In this document: one piece after another, positions 13,710-21,217 of the stretch
Layout: the number at the start of each line of letters is the position of its first letter
How positions within the stretch are numbered: the stretch's first letter is position 1
Source: a virus
Virus record (IMG/VR): IMGVR_UViG_3300031823_000002
Span: 1 to 64,000 of that record
Length of the DNA: 64,000 nucleotides
Strand: one strand, 5' to 3'
The notes under the pieces: model-generated
What the model saw: the letters and a program-made list of their open reading frames with translations, nothing else
Told to the model about the DNA's origin: nothing
Databases searched by the model: none
Position numbers and translations under genes: made by a program

Positions 13710-14237
13710 TTAATTATGCTCCTTCCAACATTCATGATTCTTCGTTGGGGCCGGTGTTTCGTACCCGCAGCGTGGACAGCGAAAGAGTACCTTGCCGCTG
13801 CGTGTTGTCTTGGGAATAAGCTCCCAGTCGATGTCGCCGTTACGCTTCGCGTTGTAGTTGATCCGGCGCGAACCTTTCTTCATGTTGCATGCTTCGTGCG
13901 CTGCGCCGTTCTGCCACTTTACCTTAGCGTGGCCGTTCCTCTTTTTCTCTTTCACCTCGATACGGTCGTCCTGCGATCCCCCACCATAACCTCGCGGAAT
14001 CTCGTGGTCGAAGGTAGCGTCAGCCCAGTTTAAATTTCCGGGGCAACTGGGAATGTAATCCTTCAGGCAGCAGAGGTGATTCTGTCGCTCCCACATAGCT
14101 CTTTTACGGCCCTTGTAAATCTCACGGCCCTCTGCTGTCTGCTGGTTGCAGACCTCTCTTCCACTCCGGTACACGTAGACTGCTTCCGGCAACTGCTTCT
14201 TTTTGTCCTTCGGCTTAGGAAGTGCCAGCGGTGTCAT
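13710..14237 (-). CDS. HNH endonuclease
   Basis: 175 residues. RAMWERQNHLCCLKD then FDHEIPRGYGGG and NGAAHEACNMKKG give the HNH core: the DHE start, the Asn/His pair and flanking Cys. A C-terminal zinc ribbon follows (FRCPRCGYETP and HEC). Likely nicks or cuts DNA. It sits directly downstream of the helicase gene, a common place for mobile HNH genes. Confidence 0.82.
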   Translation of the reverse strand: MTPLALPKPKDKKKQLPEAVYVYRSGREVCNQQTAEGREIYKGRKRAMWERQNHLCCLKDYIPSCPGNLNWADATFDHEIPRGYGGGSQDDRIEVKEKKRNGHAKVKWQNGAAHEACNMKKGSRRINYNAKRNGDIDWELIPKTTRSGKVLFRCPRCGYETPAPTKNHECWKEHN

Positions 14238-14270
14238 AAGGTCGCCTCTCTCGGTGGACCGGCTCTGTCA

Positions 14271-15632
14271 CTAGAATCTCCTGTCGTCCTCGTCAGACTG
14301 TGCAGACTCCGTGGCGTATTTGTCGCGGAACCCACCCCACTCCTCAGCCTTGATACCCATGCCTCGAATCTCCTGAAGCTCGCGCATCTTGCCGATGATG
14401 CAGAGATCGTTGCCGGTGTACTTCTTGTCCTGTCTTTCCCGGTGCAGCATGAGGATGATCTGCGCTGCCTGTTCAAACGCCGATGAGCCGTAAATGTCTT
14501 CGATGTCCGGGAATTTGTTCAGGTCGTTGGGTGGCGCTCTTCGAAGCTGGGCCAGCGCCAAGGTGCGGCAGTAATCGCGGGCAATATGGCGCAACGTTTC
14601 AGCCTGCTTCTTCGCTTCCTCCAGCACGTTCTTAGCGCGGGGAACAAGGAGTAGCTGTGCGTAATCGGTCACAATCAGGTCGGCCTTCCAGCGCTTCGCA
14701 GCCAGCACGCTCCGGGAGCGGTATTCGCTCGTAGTCAACTCGTGGGTGTCGTCGATCACGATAGGCAGCGTGGCCAGTTCATCGCGTGCCTTGGCCAGCC
14801 GGAAGAGTTGGCCGGGTGTGAGTACGCGGGGATCGCGCATGTGTTTGACGGGCACCTGAGCGACGTAGCGAGCCATGCGTCGCACGATCTGCGGAGCGGT
14901 CATCTCCAGAGAGAAGAAGTGGACACGCAGGCCGCGTTTCGCATTCTCGACGATCACCTGTATGGCTGCTTCCGTCTTGCCTTGGTGGGGTCGGGCGCAC
15001 AGGAGGCATAGCTCGCCCTGCTGGATGCCCTTGGTGGCGGCAGATAGGTCACGTGTGAACAGGGAGACGCCCAGAATGGCATCTGCTGGCGCGTTGGCTT
15101 CAGCTTCAAACTTCGGGCCGTCTTCGGCAAGGATGTCGGCAATCTGTCTTCCGCTGCGCCTGCTGTCGCGGGAGAGTGAGTCCTCCATGCGCTCGATAGA
15201 TTCGACGAGTATCTCTGCGGTTGGATCGCTCTGGTCAGCGGCGCGGGTGATGGCTGTAGACGAGATGTTAATCAGGGTCCGGGCGAGCGACTTGTCCTTG
15301 ACGATACGGATGTACTCGGTGATGGACAGGCGGCGCGGCAGACCTTCGGTAAGTGAGGCAAGGTATGCGACACCGCCGATGGCGTTGACCTCTTTGCGCC
15401 GCGCCAATTCTTCCGCCAGCGTGACGATATCGACAGCGCGTCGTGCCTCCATCAACTCGCTCATCCGGGTAAAAATGCGGCGGTGGGAATCGAGGGCGAA
15501 GTCTGGAGATTCGATCTGTTCGGAGGCTTCGTAGTAGGCGACGTTGTCGAGCAGGATCGCCCCAAGGATGGATCGCTCAGCGTCGATGCTGGCCGGGAGG
15601 CCGCGTTCAAAGGCTACGTCAGGGGTGGCCAT
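14271..15632 (-). CDS. dnaB: Replicative DNA helicase, DnaB type
   Basis: 453 residues from MATPDVAF. The N-terminal domain (residues 10-110, AERSILGAILLDN) is the DnaB primase-interacting fold. The RecA-type ATPase domain has the P-loop RPHQGKTE (usual form RPSMGKTA), the Walker B strand LIVTDYAQLL and the SSAFEQAAQIILMLHRE arginine-region motif. It unwinds DNA ahead of the phage replisome as a hexamer. The P-loop wording is unusual but keeps Gly-Lys-Thr. Leftward, with the HNH gene downstream and attP upstream. Confidence 0.92.
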   Translation of the reverse strand: MATPDVAFERGLPASIDAERSILGAILLDNVAYYEASEQIESPDFALDSHRRIFTRMSELMEARRAVDIVTLAEELARRKEVNAIGGVAYLASLTEGLPRRLSITEYIRIVKDKSLARTLINISSTAITRAADQSDPTAEILVESIERMEDSLSRDSRRSGRQIADILAEDGPKFEAEANAPADAILGVSLFTRDLSAATKGIQQGELCLLCARPHQGKTEAAIQVIVENAKRGLRVHFFSLEMTAPQIVRRMARYVAQVPVKHMRDPRVLTPGQLFRLAKARDELATLPIVIDDTHELTTSEYRSRSVLAAKRWKADLIVTDYAQLLLVPRAKNVLEEAKKQAETLRHIARDYCRTLALAQLRRAPPNDLNKFPDIEDIYGSSAFEQAAQIILMLHRERQDKKYTGNDLCIIGKMRELQEIRGMGIKAEEWGGFRDKYATESAQSDEDDRRF

Positions 15633-15658
15633 GAGGGAACTCCTTCCCCCAAAAAGCA

Positions 15659-15688
15659 AAAGGCACACGCCGGAAAGCATGTGCCTTT
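15659..15688 (-). terminator. Terminator-like hairpin upstream of dnaB
   Basis: AAAGGCACA (15659-15667) and TGTGCCTTT (15680-15688) pair perfectly; on the minus strand TTGCTTTTT follows. It lies 27 bases before the dnaB start, so it could stop leftward read-through from the excisionase side or act as an attenuator. Confidence 0.6.
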
Positions 15689-15828
15689 GAAGGTTTTCAG
15701 GGAGTGATAGAGGGGACTTCTAAGAAGCGGTCGTGGGACGCAGGGACGAGCTTTGCGCCCGAAACCGCTCCCCAACCGCTCCCCGCCATTTTTCAGGCTG
15801 CTTGTAACTTCTTTTGTTTCAATAACTT

Positions 15829-15861
15829 TGGTGAGCCCGCTGGGAATCGAACCCAGAACCC
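15829..15861 (-). other. Attachment core (attP-like), 3' end of a tRNA
   Basis: On the minus strand this reads as a complete tRNA 3' end: T-arm CTGGG-TTCGATT-CCCAG, acceptor strand CGGGCTC, discriminator A and CCA (complement at 15829-15831). No 5' tRNA half is present. With the integrase 220 bases away this is most simply the attachment site that recreates the host tRNA 3' end on integration. The host acceptor 5' strand should be GAGCCCG; the amino acid is not determinable from this fragment. Confidence 0.82.
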
Positions 15862-15893
15862 AGAGTGGGGTTTTATGGGGTTCGAAGTAGTTC

Positions 15894-15922
15894 GGACAGG
15901 ATTGAAGTAAAAGGTGTATAAT
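15894..15922 (+). promoter_or_regulatory. Probable integrase promoter
   Basis: A perfect TATAAT at 15917-15922, with GGACAG 17 bases upstream as a weak -35. The -10 lies between the attP core and the right-hand arm repeats, so integrase binding could repress its own gene. Confidence 0.5.
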
Positions 15923-16081
15923 CAATGATATGGCGTTCGAAATGGTCCGGAATAGTTCGGCTACAGCAGCCCCCAAACCGCTCCCCACCGCTCCCCAAAG
16001 GGAGCGGTTCTGGGGAGCGGTAGCGTCGTGCAGAAGGTACAGAAGTACCGATTTAAATTCGCTCCAGCGAGGATAACTACC

Positions 16082-17416
16082 ATGGGAAACCAACTCACCG
16101 ATTTTGAGATTCAGGCAGCAAGACCGAAAGACAAGGAGTACTCGCTGCACGATGGCGACGGCCTCTATTTGCGCATCAAGCCGAAGGGCACCAAACTCTG
16201 GAAGGGCGAGTACTGGCTGGCTGGAAAGCGTATGTCGATTCCGCTCGGATCGTACCCGCAGGTTTCCCTGAAGCAGGCCCGCAAGGACCACATCGACGTG
16301 CGGTATCACGCCTCTAAGGGCACCGACCCCAAGAAGCTCGTCGAGGAGAGGCAGAAGGCTATCTTGGACGTGCCGGGGAAACGCAGCGGCAGCGCGAGCG
16401 ACGAGGAAGATGAGACGATCCCAGTTGATGAGCTTACTCCTGAGTCCACCTTTCGATCTTTGGCGCTCGCTTGGTTCCAACATTGGAAGATTGGCAAGGC
16501 AAGTAAGCATGTGTCCCGTTCCCGGCAGCGGCTGACCGACAACATCTTCCCCACGCTCGGCACGCTGCGCATTAAACAGGTGGAAGCGCCCGACATCGTA
16601 AGAATGGCCAAAGCTATCGAGCGGCGTCTGGGGAGGCCCACTGATCTTGCTCAGCGCAGCATCCAGACTGTGGGACAGATCATGCGGTACGGTCTCTACA
16701 ATGCCGGGGTGGTCCGGCGCGATCCTTCGGCGGATATCAAGCCGTGTGAAGTCCTGCTGCCGGTCCCAGAGAACAATCAAGCTCGTGTCGAAGAAGCCGA
16801 TGTCCCCGCGCTCCTCGTGGCCATGGATGAGTATACGGGCCGCGTCATCGTGAAGCATGCCGCGCAGCTTATGCTTCTGGTATTCCTGAGAACCGTCGAG
16901 TTGATCGGTGCTAGATGGAAAGAAATCGATCTGGAGCAGCGGATGTGGCGGGTTCCTCGTGAGCGCATGAAAAAAGTGCGTGGGCAGGGTCAACAGGCGA
17001 AGGGCGCTCCTCACCTGATTCCACTTTCCAATCAGGCGGTGGAGGTGTTGAAGCGGTTGCAGGAGTATTCCGATAACACCGGCTTCATCTTCCCCGGAGT
17101 TTATTCGAAGAGTGGTCACATCCATCCAAACAGCATCTTGGAGATGCTGGAGGATATTGGGTTCAAGGGAGAACAGACCGGACACGGGTTCCGTGGTATC
17201 GCCTCGACGATCCTGCACGAGCGCGGCTACAGCGATGCTGTTATCGATGCGCAACTGGCTCACCTCAAGCGGAGTAAAGTGAAGCGTGCGTACGATTACG
17301 CGCAGTACCTGCCTCAGAGGCGGGAGCTTTTGCAGGGATGGGCCGATTATGTGGACGAAGCTCGGGAGCGCGGGTATGCGGCTCGTCGTCCTCCTGTTGA
17401 GATGGCGGCTGATTAG
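16082..17416 (+). CDS. int: Tyrosine recombinase (integrase)
   Basis: 444 residues from ATG 16082 after GAGGATAAC. Residues 5-90 form the DUF4102 arm-binding domain typical of P4-type integrases (SLHDGDGLYLRIKPKGTKLW). The catalytic domain shows the first Arg in FLRTVELIGARW (near 270), HGFRG (His and Arg near 366-369), QLAH (near 390) and the Tyr nucleophile in KRAYDYAQYL (near 403). It should recombine attP at 15829 with a host tRNA gene. A GTG at 16028 could add 18 residues but lies in the repeat region. Confidence 0.93.
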   Translation: MGNQLTDFEIQAARPKDKEYSLHDGDGLYLRIKPKGTKLWKGEYWLAGKRMSIPLGSYPQVSLKQARKDHIDVRYHASKGTDPKKLVEERQKAILDVPGKRSGSASDEEDETIPVDELTPESTFRSLALAWFQHWKIGKASKHVSRSRQRLTDNIFPTLGTLRIKQVEAPDIVRMAKAIERRLGRPTDLAQRSIQTVGQIMRYGLYNAGVVRRDPSADIKPCEVLLPVPENNQARVEEADVPALLVAMDEYTGRVIVKHAAQLMLLVFLRTVELIGARWKEIDLEQRMWRVPRERMKKVRGQGQQAKGAPHLIPLSNQAVEVLKRLQEYSDNTGFIFPGVYSKSGHIHPNSILEMLEDIGFKGEQTGHGFRGIASTILHERGYSDAVIDAQLAHLKRSKVKRAYDYAQYLPQRRELLQGWADYVDEARERGYAARRPPVEMAAD

Positions 17417-17612
17417 GCCGCGCCTCGTCAATTCTGGCATCCTGCCACGCAGCCACTTCGGATTCAATCCAGCCAACCGAACGGCCTCCCAGAGAAACGG
17501 GGGCCGGGAAGGTTCCCTTCTTAATCCTGTCGTAAAGGGTGGTCTTACTGAGTCCCGTCATAGCTTTCACTTGGCGAAGACGTAGAAAGTGCCTTACAGG
17601 TGTGCCTGTCAT
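17265..17612 (-). CDS. AlpA-family excisionase-like regulator
   Basis: 115 residues. The first 60 are the short MerR-like helix-turn-helix of AlpA proteins (LRLRQVKAMTGLSKTTLYDR, GTFPAPVSLGGRSVGW). AlpA proteins activate or assist excision together with P4-type integrases. The low-complexity C-terminus overlaps the integrase gene antisense by about 150 bases, so transcription of one may oppose the other. Confidence 0.82.
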   Translation of the reverse strand: MTGTPVRHFLRLRQVKAMTGLSKTTLYDRIKKGTFPAPVSLGGRSVGWIESEVAAWQDARIDEARPNQPPSQQEDDEPHTRAPELRPHNRPIPAKAPASEAGTARNRTHASLYSA

Positions 17613-17628
17613 TTTAAAATTTCTCCTC

Positions 17629-18438
17629 TCAGTTCACCCGCTCCAGCGGGCCGCTTAGGATTTCAACTTTCTCGCGCTGCTTGGACGCATCGACCGCCCA
17701 GTCCTCTTCAAAAACGCGTGTTATATTCCGGTCGTTCTGGATGAGCCAGTCGAACCGGGCCTTCCAGTGACGCGTCCCTTCTCCCCGTAAAAACGGTTTC
17801 TGTGTGCAGAGCTTCACCGCTTCCGTGAATCGCTCCAGCGTGAGGCCCTCTTTGATTCGCTTCACGACTTTGTCCCGGCGCGAGTCGGTGAACTCTTTGA
17901 TCTTCGGCAGTATCTTCCCGGCATTCCGGTTCCACGCGTTGCCGAATTCCTCCGGCCTGATTTTTAAACCGGCGCTCGCGTCAACTCCGTTGACAAGAGA
18001 TTTTGTATTGTCTTTAGGTGAAGGTGATGGGGATTCCTTGTGCAATACTCCAAGCATCGATTTTTGTGTGCTTGGAGCATTACCTGAAGCACGTGATTTC
18101 CAGCGTGCGTGCGCGGCGTCTGCGGCTTTCTCCTTTGCTAACCGTGTCTTAGTGACCCAGCGCAGTTTTTCATCATCGGCCCGCTTCTGGTGATACAGTC
18201 CATCAGTTTCGAGGTGGAAGAACTCCGTTAGCATTCGTTTAGCAATGCTTGGAGCATCCGGCCCAGTTAGCTTCCCGATCTGGATCAAATCTTCCATAGA
18301 GTTAGGCAGCGGTCCCTTGATCCAGTAGTGCATCAGCCACAGGAAATAGCAGCCATGGCGCACGGTATCAAGATGCTGGGTATCTTTGAGGTAATCGCCG
18401 ATATTCACTGGCATCCAGATGTCGGTCTCTTTACTCAC
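17629..18438 (-). CDS. DUF1376-type replication initiation-like protein
   Basis: 269 residues from a GTG that follows GGGAGGGATGGCGCA. Residues 5-85 (DIWMPVNIGDYLKDTQHLDT, YFLWLMHYWIKGPL) match DUF1376, found in phage replication proteins. The C-terminal part (WNRNAGKILPKIKEFTDSRR, FLRGEGTRHWKARFDWLI) resembles the helicase-loader-type end of such proteins. Three copies of a 13-bp palindrome lie in or near the middle of the gene (18045, 18068, 18245), as in initiator genes that contain their own origin. It probably works with the DnaB-type helicase. Confidence 0.8.
   Translation of the reverse strand: MSKETDIWMPVNIGDYLKDTQHLDTVRHGCYFLWLMHYWIKGPLPNSMEDLIQIGKLTGPDAPSIAKRMLTEFFHLETDGLYHQKRADDEKLRWVTKTRLAKEKAADAAHARWKSRASGNAPSTQKSMLGVLHKESPSPSPKDNTKSLVNGVDASAGLKIRPEEFGNAWNRNAGKILPKIKEFTDSRRDKVVKRIKEGLTLERFTEAVKLCTQKPFLRGEGTRHWKARFDWLIQNDRNITRVFEEDWAVDASKQREKVEILSGPLERVN
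18045..18257. repeat. Iteron-like 13-mers inside the replication gene
   Basis: ATGCTCCAAGCAT, itself a near palindrome, occurs as ATACTCCAAGCAT at 18045-18057, as the inverted GTGCTTGGAGCAT at 18068-18080, and as an exact inverted copy at 18245-18257. Two exact copies lie in the non-coding regions at 52344-52356 and 57945-57957. Five copies of a 13-mer are far beyond chance, so a protein-binding site is likely. Confidence 0.65.
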
Positions 18439-18634
18439 TGCGCCATCCCTCCCGTTAAAAGGCACACGGCTGTGTCGGCACACACTGCATCTGTGCGCCC
18501 CTCACTCTCTTCAAGCAACAGGGGTGTGCGTTGCGTCAGCCTTAGCGGAAAAGTGAAAGGGGCCAGTTTGGAATCTGGCCCGCAATCTTCGCAACGCTTG
18601 ATGGCTGGCATCCGGTAGCTAGCCGGACTCGTCC
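18439..18634 (-). promoter_or_regulatory. Long structured leader of the replication gene
   Basis: Between the leftward promoter at 18635 and the GTG at 18438 lies about 200 bases of leader. It contains the perfect stem GGGCCAG/CTGGCCC near 18562-18583 and two GCAACGC-type copies near 18530 and 18595. It could be an attenuator or simply an untranslated region. Confidence 0.4.
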
Positions 18635-18662
18635 ATCTTAGTCACGACTTACTCTTTGTCAA
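18635..18662 (-). promoter_or_regulatory. Leftward promoter of the replication/excision genes
   Basis: Minus-strand TTGACA (18657-18662) with a 16-base spacer to TAAGAT (18635-18640). Confidence 0.6.
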
Positions 18663-18742
18663 GTACTCCATGCGTAGTTATGTGCAAAACCACCGGGCCG
18701 ATGATACTAGAAAATAATTTTTCAACTTATAGCGACAGTACT

Positions 18743-18751
18743 TTATCCACT
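18743..18751 (+). promoter_or_regulatory. DnaA-box-like site
   Basis: TTATCCACT differs from the consensus TTATNCACA only at the last base. It lies in the AT-rich divergent gap next to the replication gene. A perfect TTATCCACA is at 63586. Confidence 0.4.
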
Positions 18752-18769
18752 GGTTTTTTCCATACTACC

Positions 18770-18798
18770 TTGACACAGATTTTTTTCAGGACTATGTT
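18770..18798 (+). promoter_or_regulatory. Rightward promoter of the 18.9-28.9 kb block
   Basis: TTGACA (18770-18775), 17-base spacer, TATGTT (18793-18798). It is followed by about 100 bases of polypyrimidine leader. Confidence 0.7.
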
Positions 18799-18836
18799 GC
18801 GCTAAGTCGAGGCATGGTTCTGGTCTAACTTCGATG

Positions 18837-18929
18837 TTAGTTCCTCCTCCTCTTCCTCCTCTGAGAAAGTAAGTGGATGTTAGTTCCTCCTCTTCCTCCT
18901 CTTCCTCTTCTTCCTCTGAAAGGGCCACG
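18837..18929 (+). repeat. Duplicated polypyrimidine leader
   Basis: GATGTTAGTTCCTCCTC followed by TTCC/TCC runs occurs twice (from about 18834 and 18875). The transcript would carry many CCTCC motifs, which mimic the 3' end of 16S rRNA, and there is no clear purine-rich ribosome site before ATG 18930. Pyrimidine tracts can recruit ribosomal protein S1. A similar tract, read on the opposite strand, precedes the 63546 gene. Confidence 0.6.
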
Positions 18930-20177
18930 ATGCCAGAAATCCTTGATCCCGAAGACATAGCGATTGACGACAAACAGGACGAGATCGCCCAGATTTCCCC
19001 ATCTGCGTTGGCGACTCTGAACCAGAGCGATCATGCGGCGTGTGTGCAGACCGCGAATATGCCCGGAATGCGGCGCAAGCCAAGCGAGTTCATCAACCGG
19101 CTGAAGGAGTGGGCCGCTCCCTCTCAGGCCATCGCGCTGCTGATGTTCTACTCGCTGCCTCGCGCCAACAAGCGCATCATCGGCCCCAGCGTGCGGTTTG
19201 CGGAGGTCGTAGCGCCCTGCTGGAGGAATTGCCAGACAGGCTCGCGGGCGATAAGCGACGACGCCAACACGGTGACAGCGCAAGGCAGGTTCATCGACTA
19301 CGAGAGCAACCTGTTCAACGTCATCGAAGTGCCGCGCCGGATCACAGACAAGGACGGCAAGCGCTACAACGACGACATGATCGTGGTCACGCTCAATGCT
19401 GCCATGTCCGTGGCAAGGCGCAACGCCGTACTCAAAGGCGGTGTGCCGCAGGCGCTGTGGACTCCGGGATACGAGCACGCGATGAGCGCTGCCGTAGGCA
19501 AGGCTCCGTCGCATGAAGCACGTGTGAATGAAGCCATGGACTACCTCTACAAGCTGGGTGTGACGGAATGGGCGATCTTAAACTCGGTCGGCGTGCCCAG
19601 CCCCAAGGAACTGGAGACGGAGCACCTCGTCACACTGAGAGTGCTTTGTCAGGAGATCAAGCGCGGCGACAAGACCATCGAAGAAGTCTTCGGAAGTCCG
19701 TACGACAAGGAGATCGACGCGCTCTTCGTCCAACTCAAAAAGAACGATACTCAGCAACGCTTACTGCGCCAGTCGTACATGGGGCGAGCGAAAGACTTGC
19801 TGGAGTATCTGCGCAGCCAAATAGCACCAGCACCCCGCAGCACGCCACCAACACCAACACCAGCGCCCGTAAAGACGGCTGCACCAGCGCCGCCCGTGCA
19901 GGAGCCGCCAGCGCCGGTTGTAGCAGCACCGCAGCCAGTACCAGTGCAGGAGCCAGCGCCTCAGGAAGAGCCGCAGCAGGCAGCGGCCACCCCTCCAGAG
20001 GAAAGCGCTGCGCCGGTCGCAGAGGATGATACCGGTTTTGGTTTTGGTGCCAATGTGGCTGCTGCACCGCCAGCGGCACCGGCAAAGAAGCCGCGTGGGC
20101 GTCCACAGAAACCTCAGGCCCCGGAGCCGACGGAGCAGCACGAAGGAGATGAAGCGGACGATCAGTTCGCATTCTAG
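18930..20177 (+). CDS. Recombination-type DNA-binding protein with an SSB-like tail
   Basis: 415 residues from MPEILDPEDIA. Residues 40-240 (LKEWAAPSQAIALLMFYSLP, KRIIGPSVRFAEVVAPCW, YNDDMIVVTLNAAMSVARRN) resemble phage single-strand-annealing or recombination proteins, but I cannot assign an exact family. Residues 300-385 are a Pro/Ala/Glu linker. The last residues, EGDEADDQFAF, look like the acidic, Phe-ending tip of SSB proteins that recruits repair enzymes. It is followed by nuclease and Rad50-like genes. The first 19 codons of the longer frame from 18873 encode only polyserine and are not used. Confidence 0.65.
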   Translation: MPEILDPEDIAIDDKQDEIAQISPSALATLNQSDHAACVQTANMPGMRRKPSEFINRLKEWAAPSQAIALLMFYSLPRANKRIIGPSVRFAEVVAPCWRNCQTGSRAISDDANTVTAQGRFIDYESNLFNVIEVPRRITDKDGKRYNDDMIVVTLNAAMSVARRNAVLKGGVPQALWTPGYEHAMSAAVGKAPSHEARVNEAMDYLYKLGVTEWAILNSVGVPSPKELETEHLVTLRVLCQEIKRGDKTIEEVFGSPYDKEIDALFVQLKKNDTQQRLLRQSYMGRAKDLLEYLRSQIAPAPRSTPPTPTPAPVKTAAPAPPVQEPPAPVVAAPQPVPVQEPAPQEEPQQAAATPPEESAAPVAEDDTGFGFGANVAAAPPAAPAKKPRGRPQKPQAPEPTEQHEGDEADDQFAF

Positions 20178-20190
20178 GTGGGAGGTCGGT

Positions 20191-21105
20191 ATGACACATC
20201 ACCACGACGATCAGCGTCAGGACTCTCTGTTTGATCATGAAAAGGAAACCAAAGCAGTGGGCAGCGAACAAGCAACGAGCTTTAGCTTCGGCGTGAACGC
20301 GCCAGCTTCGACGACGAGGGAACTAGCGCTGCCTTCTCGCCGCTTGAGCACGAAGCGCATCGCGGAAATCACTGGGAAAGAGCATCGCAACGTGCTGCGC
20401 GATGTCCGGGAGATGTGCCAGAAGCTCGGCGTAACCTCTTTCATTGCAACAGCAAAAAATTCAGCCGTTGAATCTGAAGGAGTTATTGCCGAGTACTATG
20501 CCAATGGAGACGTGCTCCAGTATTACCTCAGCGAACACTATTGTCGGCTGCTGGCCACCCGCTATGACATCAGGCTAGCCGACCTAATCCTCCGCGAGTG
20601 GGAGCAATTAAAGAAACAACAGCACGCCCTGCCCAACTTCGCAGACCCAGCCGCAGCGGCGGAGGCATGGGCCGCAGAGTACCGGCACGCTCAAAGGCTG
20701 GAGGCGGAGAACCGCGTGCTGGAGCAGCAGAAGGCGGTACTTCTCCCCAAGGCGGATATAGCCGACAAGATAGCCAATAGCGACAAATACTTCCCGATAG
20801 ATGAAGTTGCCAAGCTGCTCCATATTCCTCGACAGGGGCCGAATCTGCTATTCGCGCTTCTGCGGAGACAGAAGGCTATCTACAAGAGAGACGGGGTCAA
20901 CCGTCCCTATCAGGACTGTGTGGAAGCGGGGTATCTGGTGCTGGTGGAGAGGGAGATTTATAAAAACGGACACCCGGAGATGTATTCGCAGGTGATGGTC
21001 ACAGGCAAGGGGATTTCATGGGTGGTGCGTTTAGTCGAAAAAGATCGGCAGGAGCAGCTTCAGCGCGGCGGCTTCAATCAGCCGCCAAACGGGAGCGCAG
21101 CGTAA
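20191..21105 (+). CDS. Phage antirepressor (Rha plus KilAC domains)
   Basis: 304 residues. Residues 50-145 match the Rha regulatory domain (LSTKRIAEITGKEHRNVLRD, YYLSEHYCRLLATRYDIRL). Residues 160-185 form a coiled coil. Residues 190-290 match the KilAC/ANT DNA-binding domain (DKIANSDKYFPIDEVAKLLH, LLFALLRRQKAIY). Antirepressors of this type free lytic genes from repression. GGGAGG lies just upstream. Confidence 0.9.
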   Translation: MTHHHDDQRQDSLFDHEKETKAVGSEQATSFSFGVNAPASTTRELALPSRRLSTKRIAEITGKEHRNVLRDVREMCQKLGVTSFIATAKNSAVESEGVIAEYYANGDVLQYYLSEHYCRLLATRYDIRLADLILREWEQLKKQQHALPNFADPAAAAEAWAAEYRHAQRLEAENRVLEQQKAVLLPKADIADKIANSDKYFPIDEVAKLLHIPRQGPNLLFALLRRQKAIYKRDGVNRPYQDCVEAGYLVLVEREIYKNGHPEMYSQVMVTGKGISWVVRLVEKDRQEQLQRGGFNQPPNGSAA

Positions 21106-21155
21106 TGCCGTCTCCCAAAACGTTCGATGAGTTGTTTGCAGCCGGGTATCAGTAA
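21105..21155 (+). CDS. Possible 16-residue peptide
   Basis: The TAATG overlap with the antirepressor stop gives MPSPKTFDELFAAGYQ. It may be a leader peptide or chance; only the overlap supports it. Confidence 0.25.
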   Translation: MPSPKTFDELFAAGYQ

Positions 21156-21217
21156 CGCCTCATCACGACCTGTTCGCAGGTGGAACAGTTTAGAAAAACC
21201 TTCCGGGAGAGCGCGAC

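Larger units (their letters stand above)
15764..16021. repeat. Six copies of ACCGCTCCCC flanking the attachment core
   Basis: Direct copies at 15764-15773, 15775-15784, 15977-15986 and 15987-15996; inverted copies at 16000-16008 (one base short) and 16012-16021. They lie on both sides of the tRNA-like core at 15829-15860, the arrangement expected of arm-type sites for an integrase with an N-terminal arm-binding domain. The pair 15988-16007 can also form a hairpin. Confidence 0.7.

Noticed and set aside
15704-15910. Rightward 68-codon frame over the attachment core
   Set aside because: GEPAGNRTQN is the antisense reading of a tRNA 3' end; no gene.
15614-17476. 620-codon leftward frame opposite the integrase
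   Set aside because: It runs across attP, the integrase and the AlpA gene with no recognisable domain; the rightward integrase has a full catalytic set.
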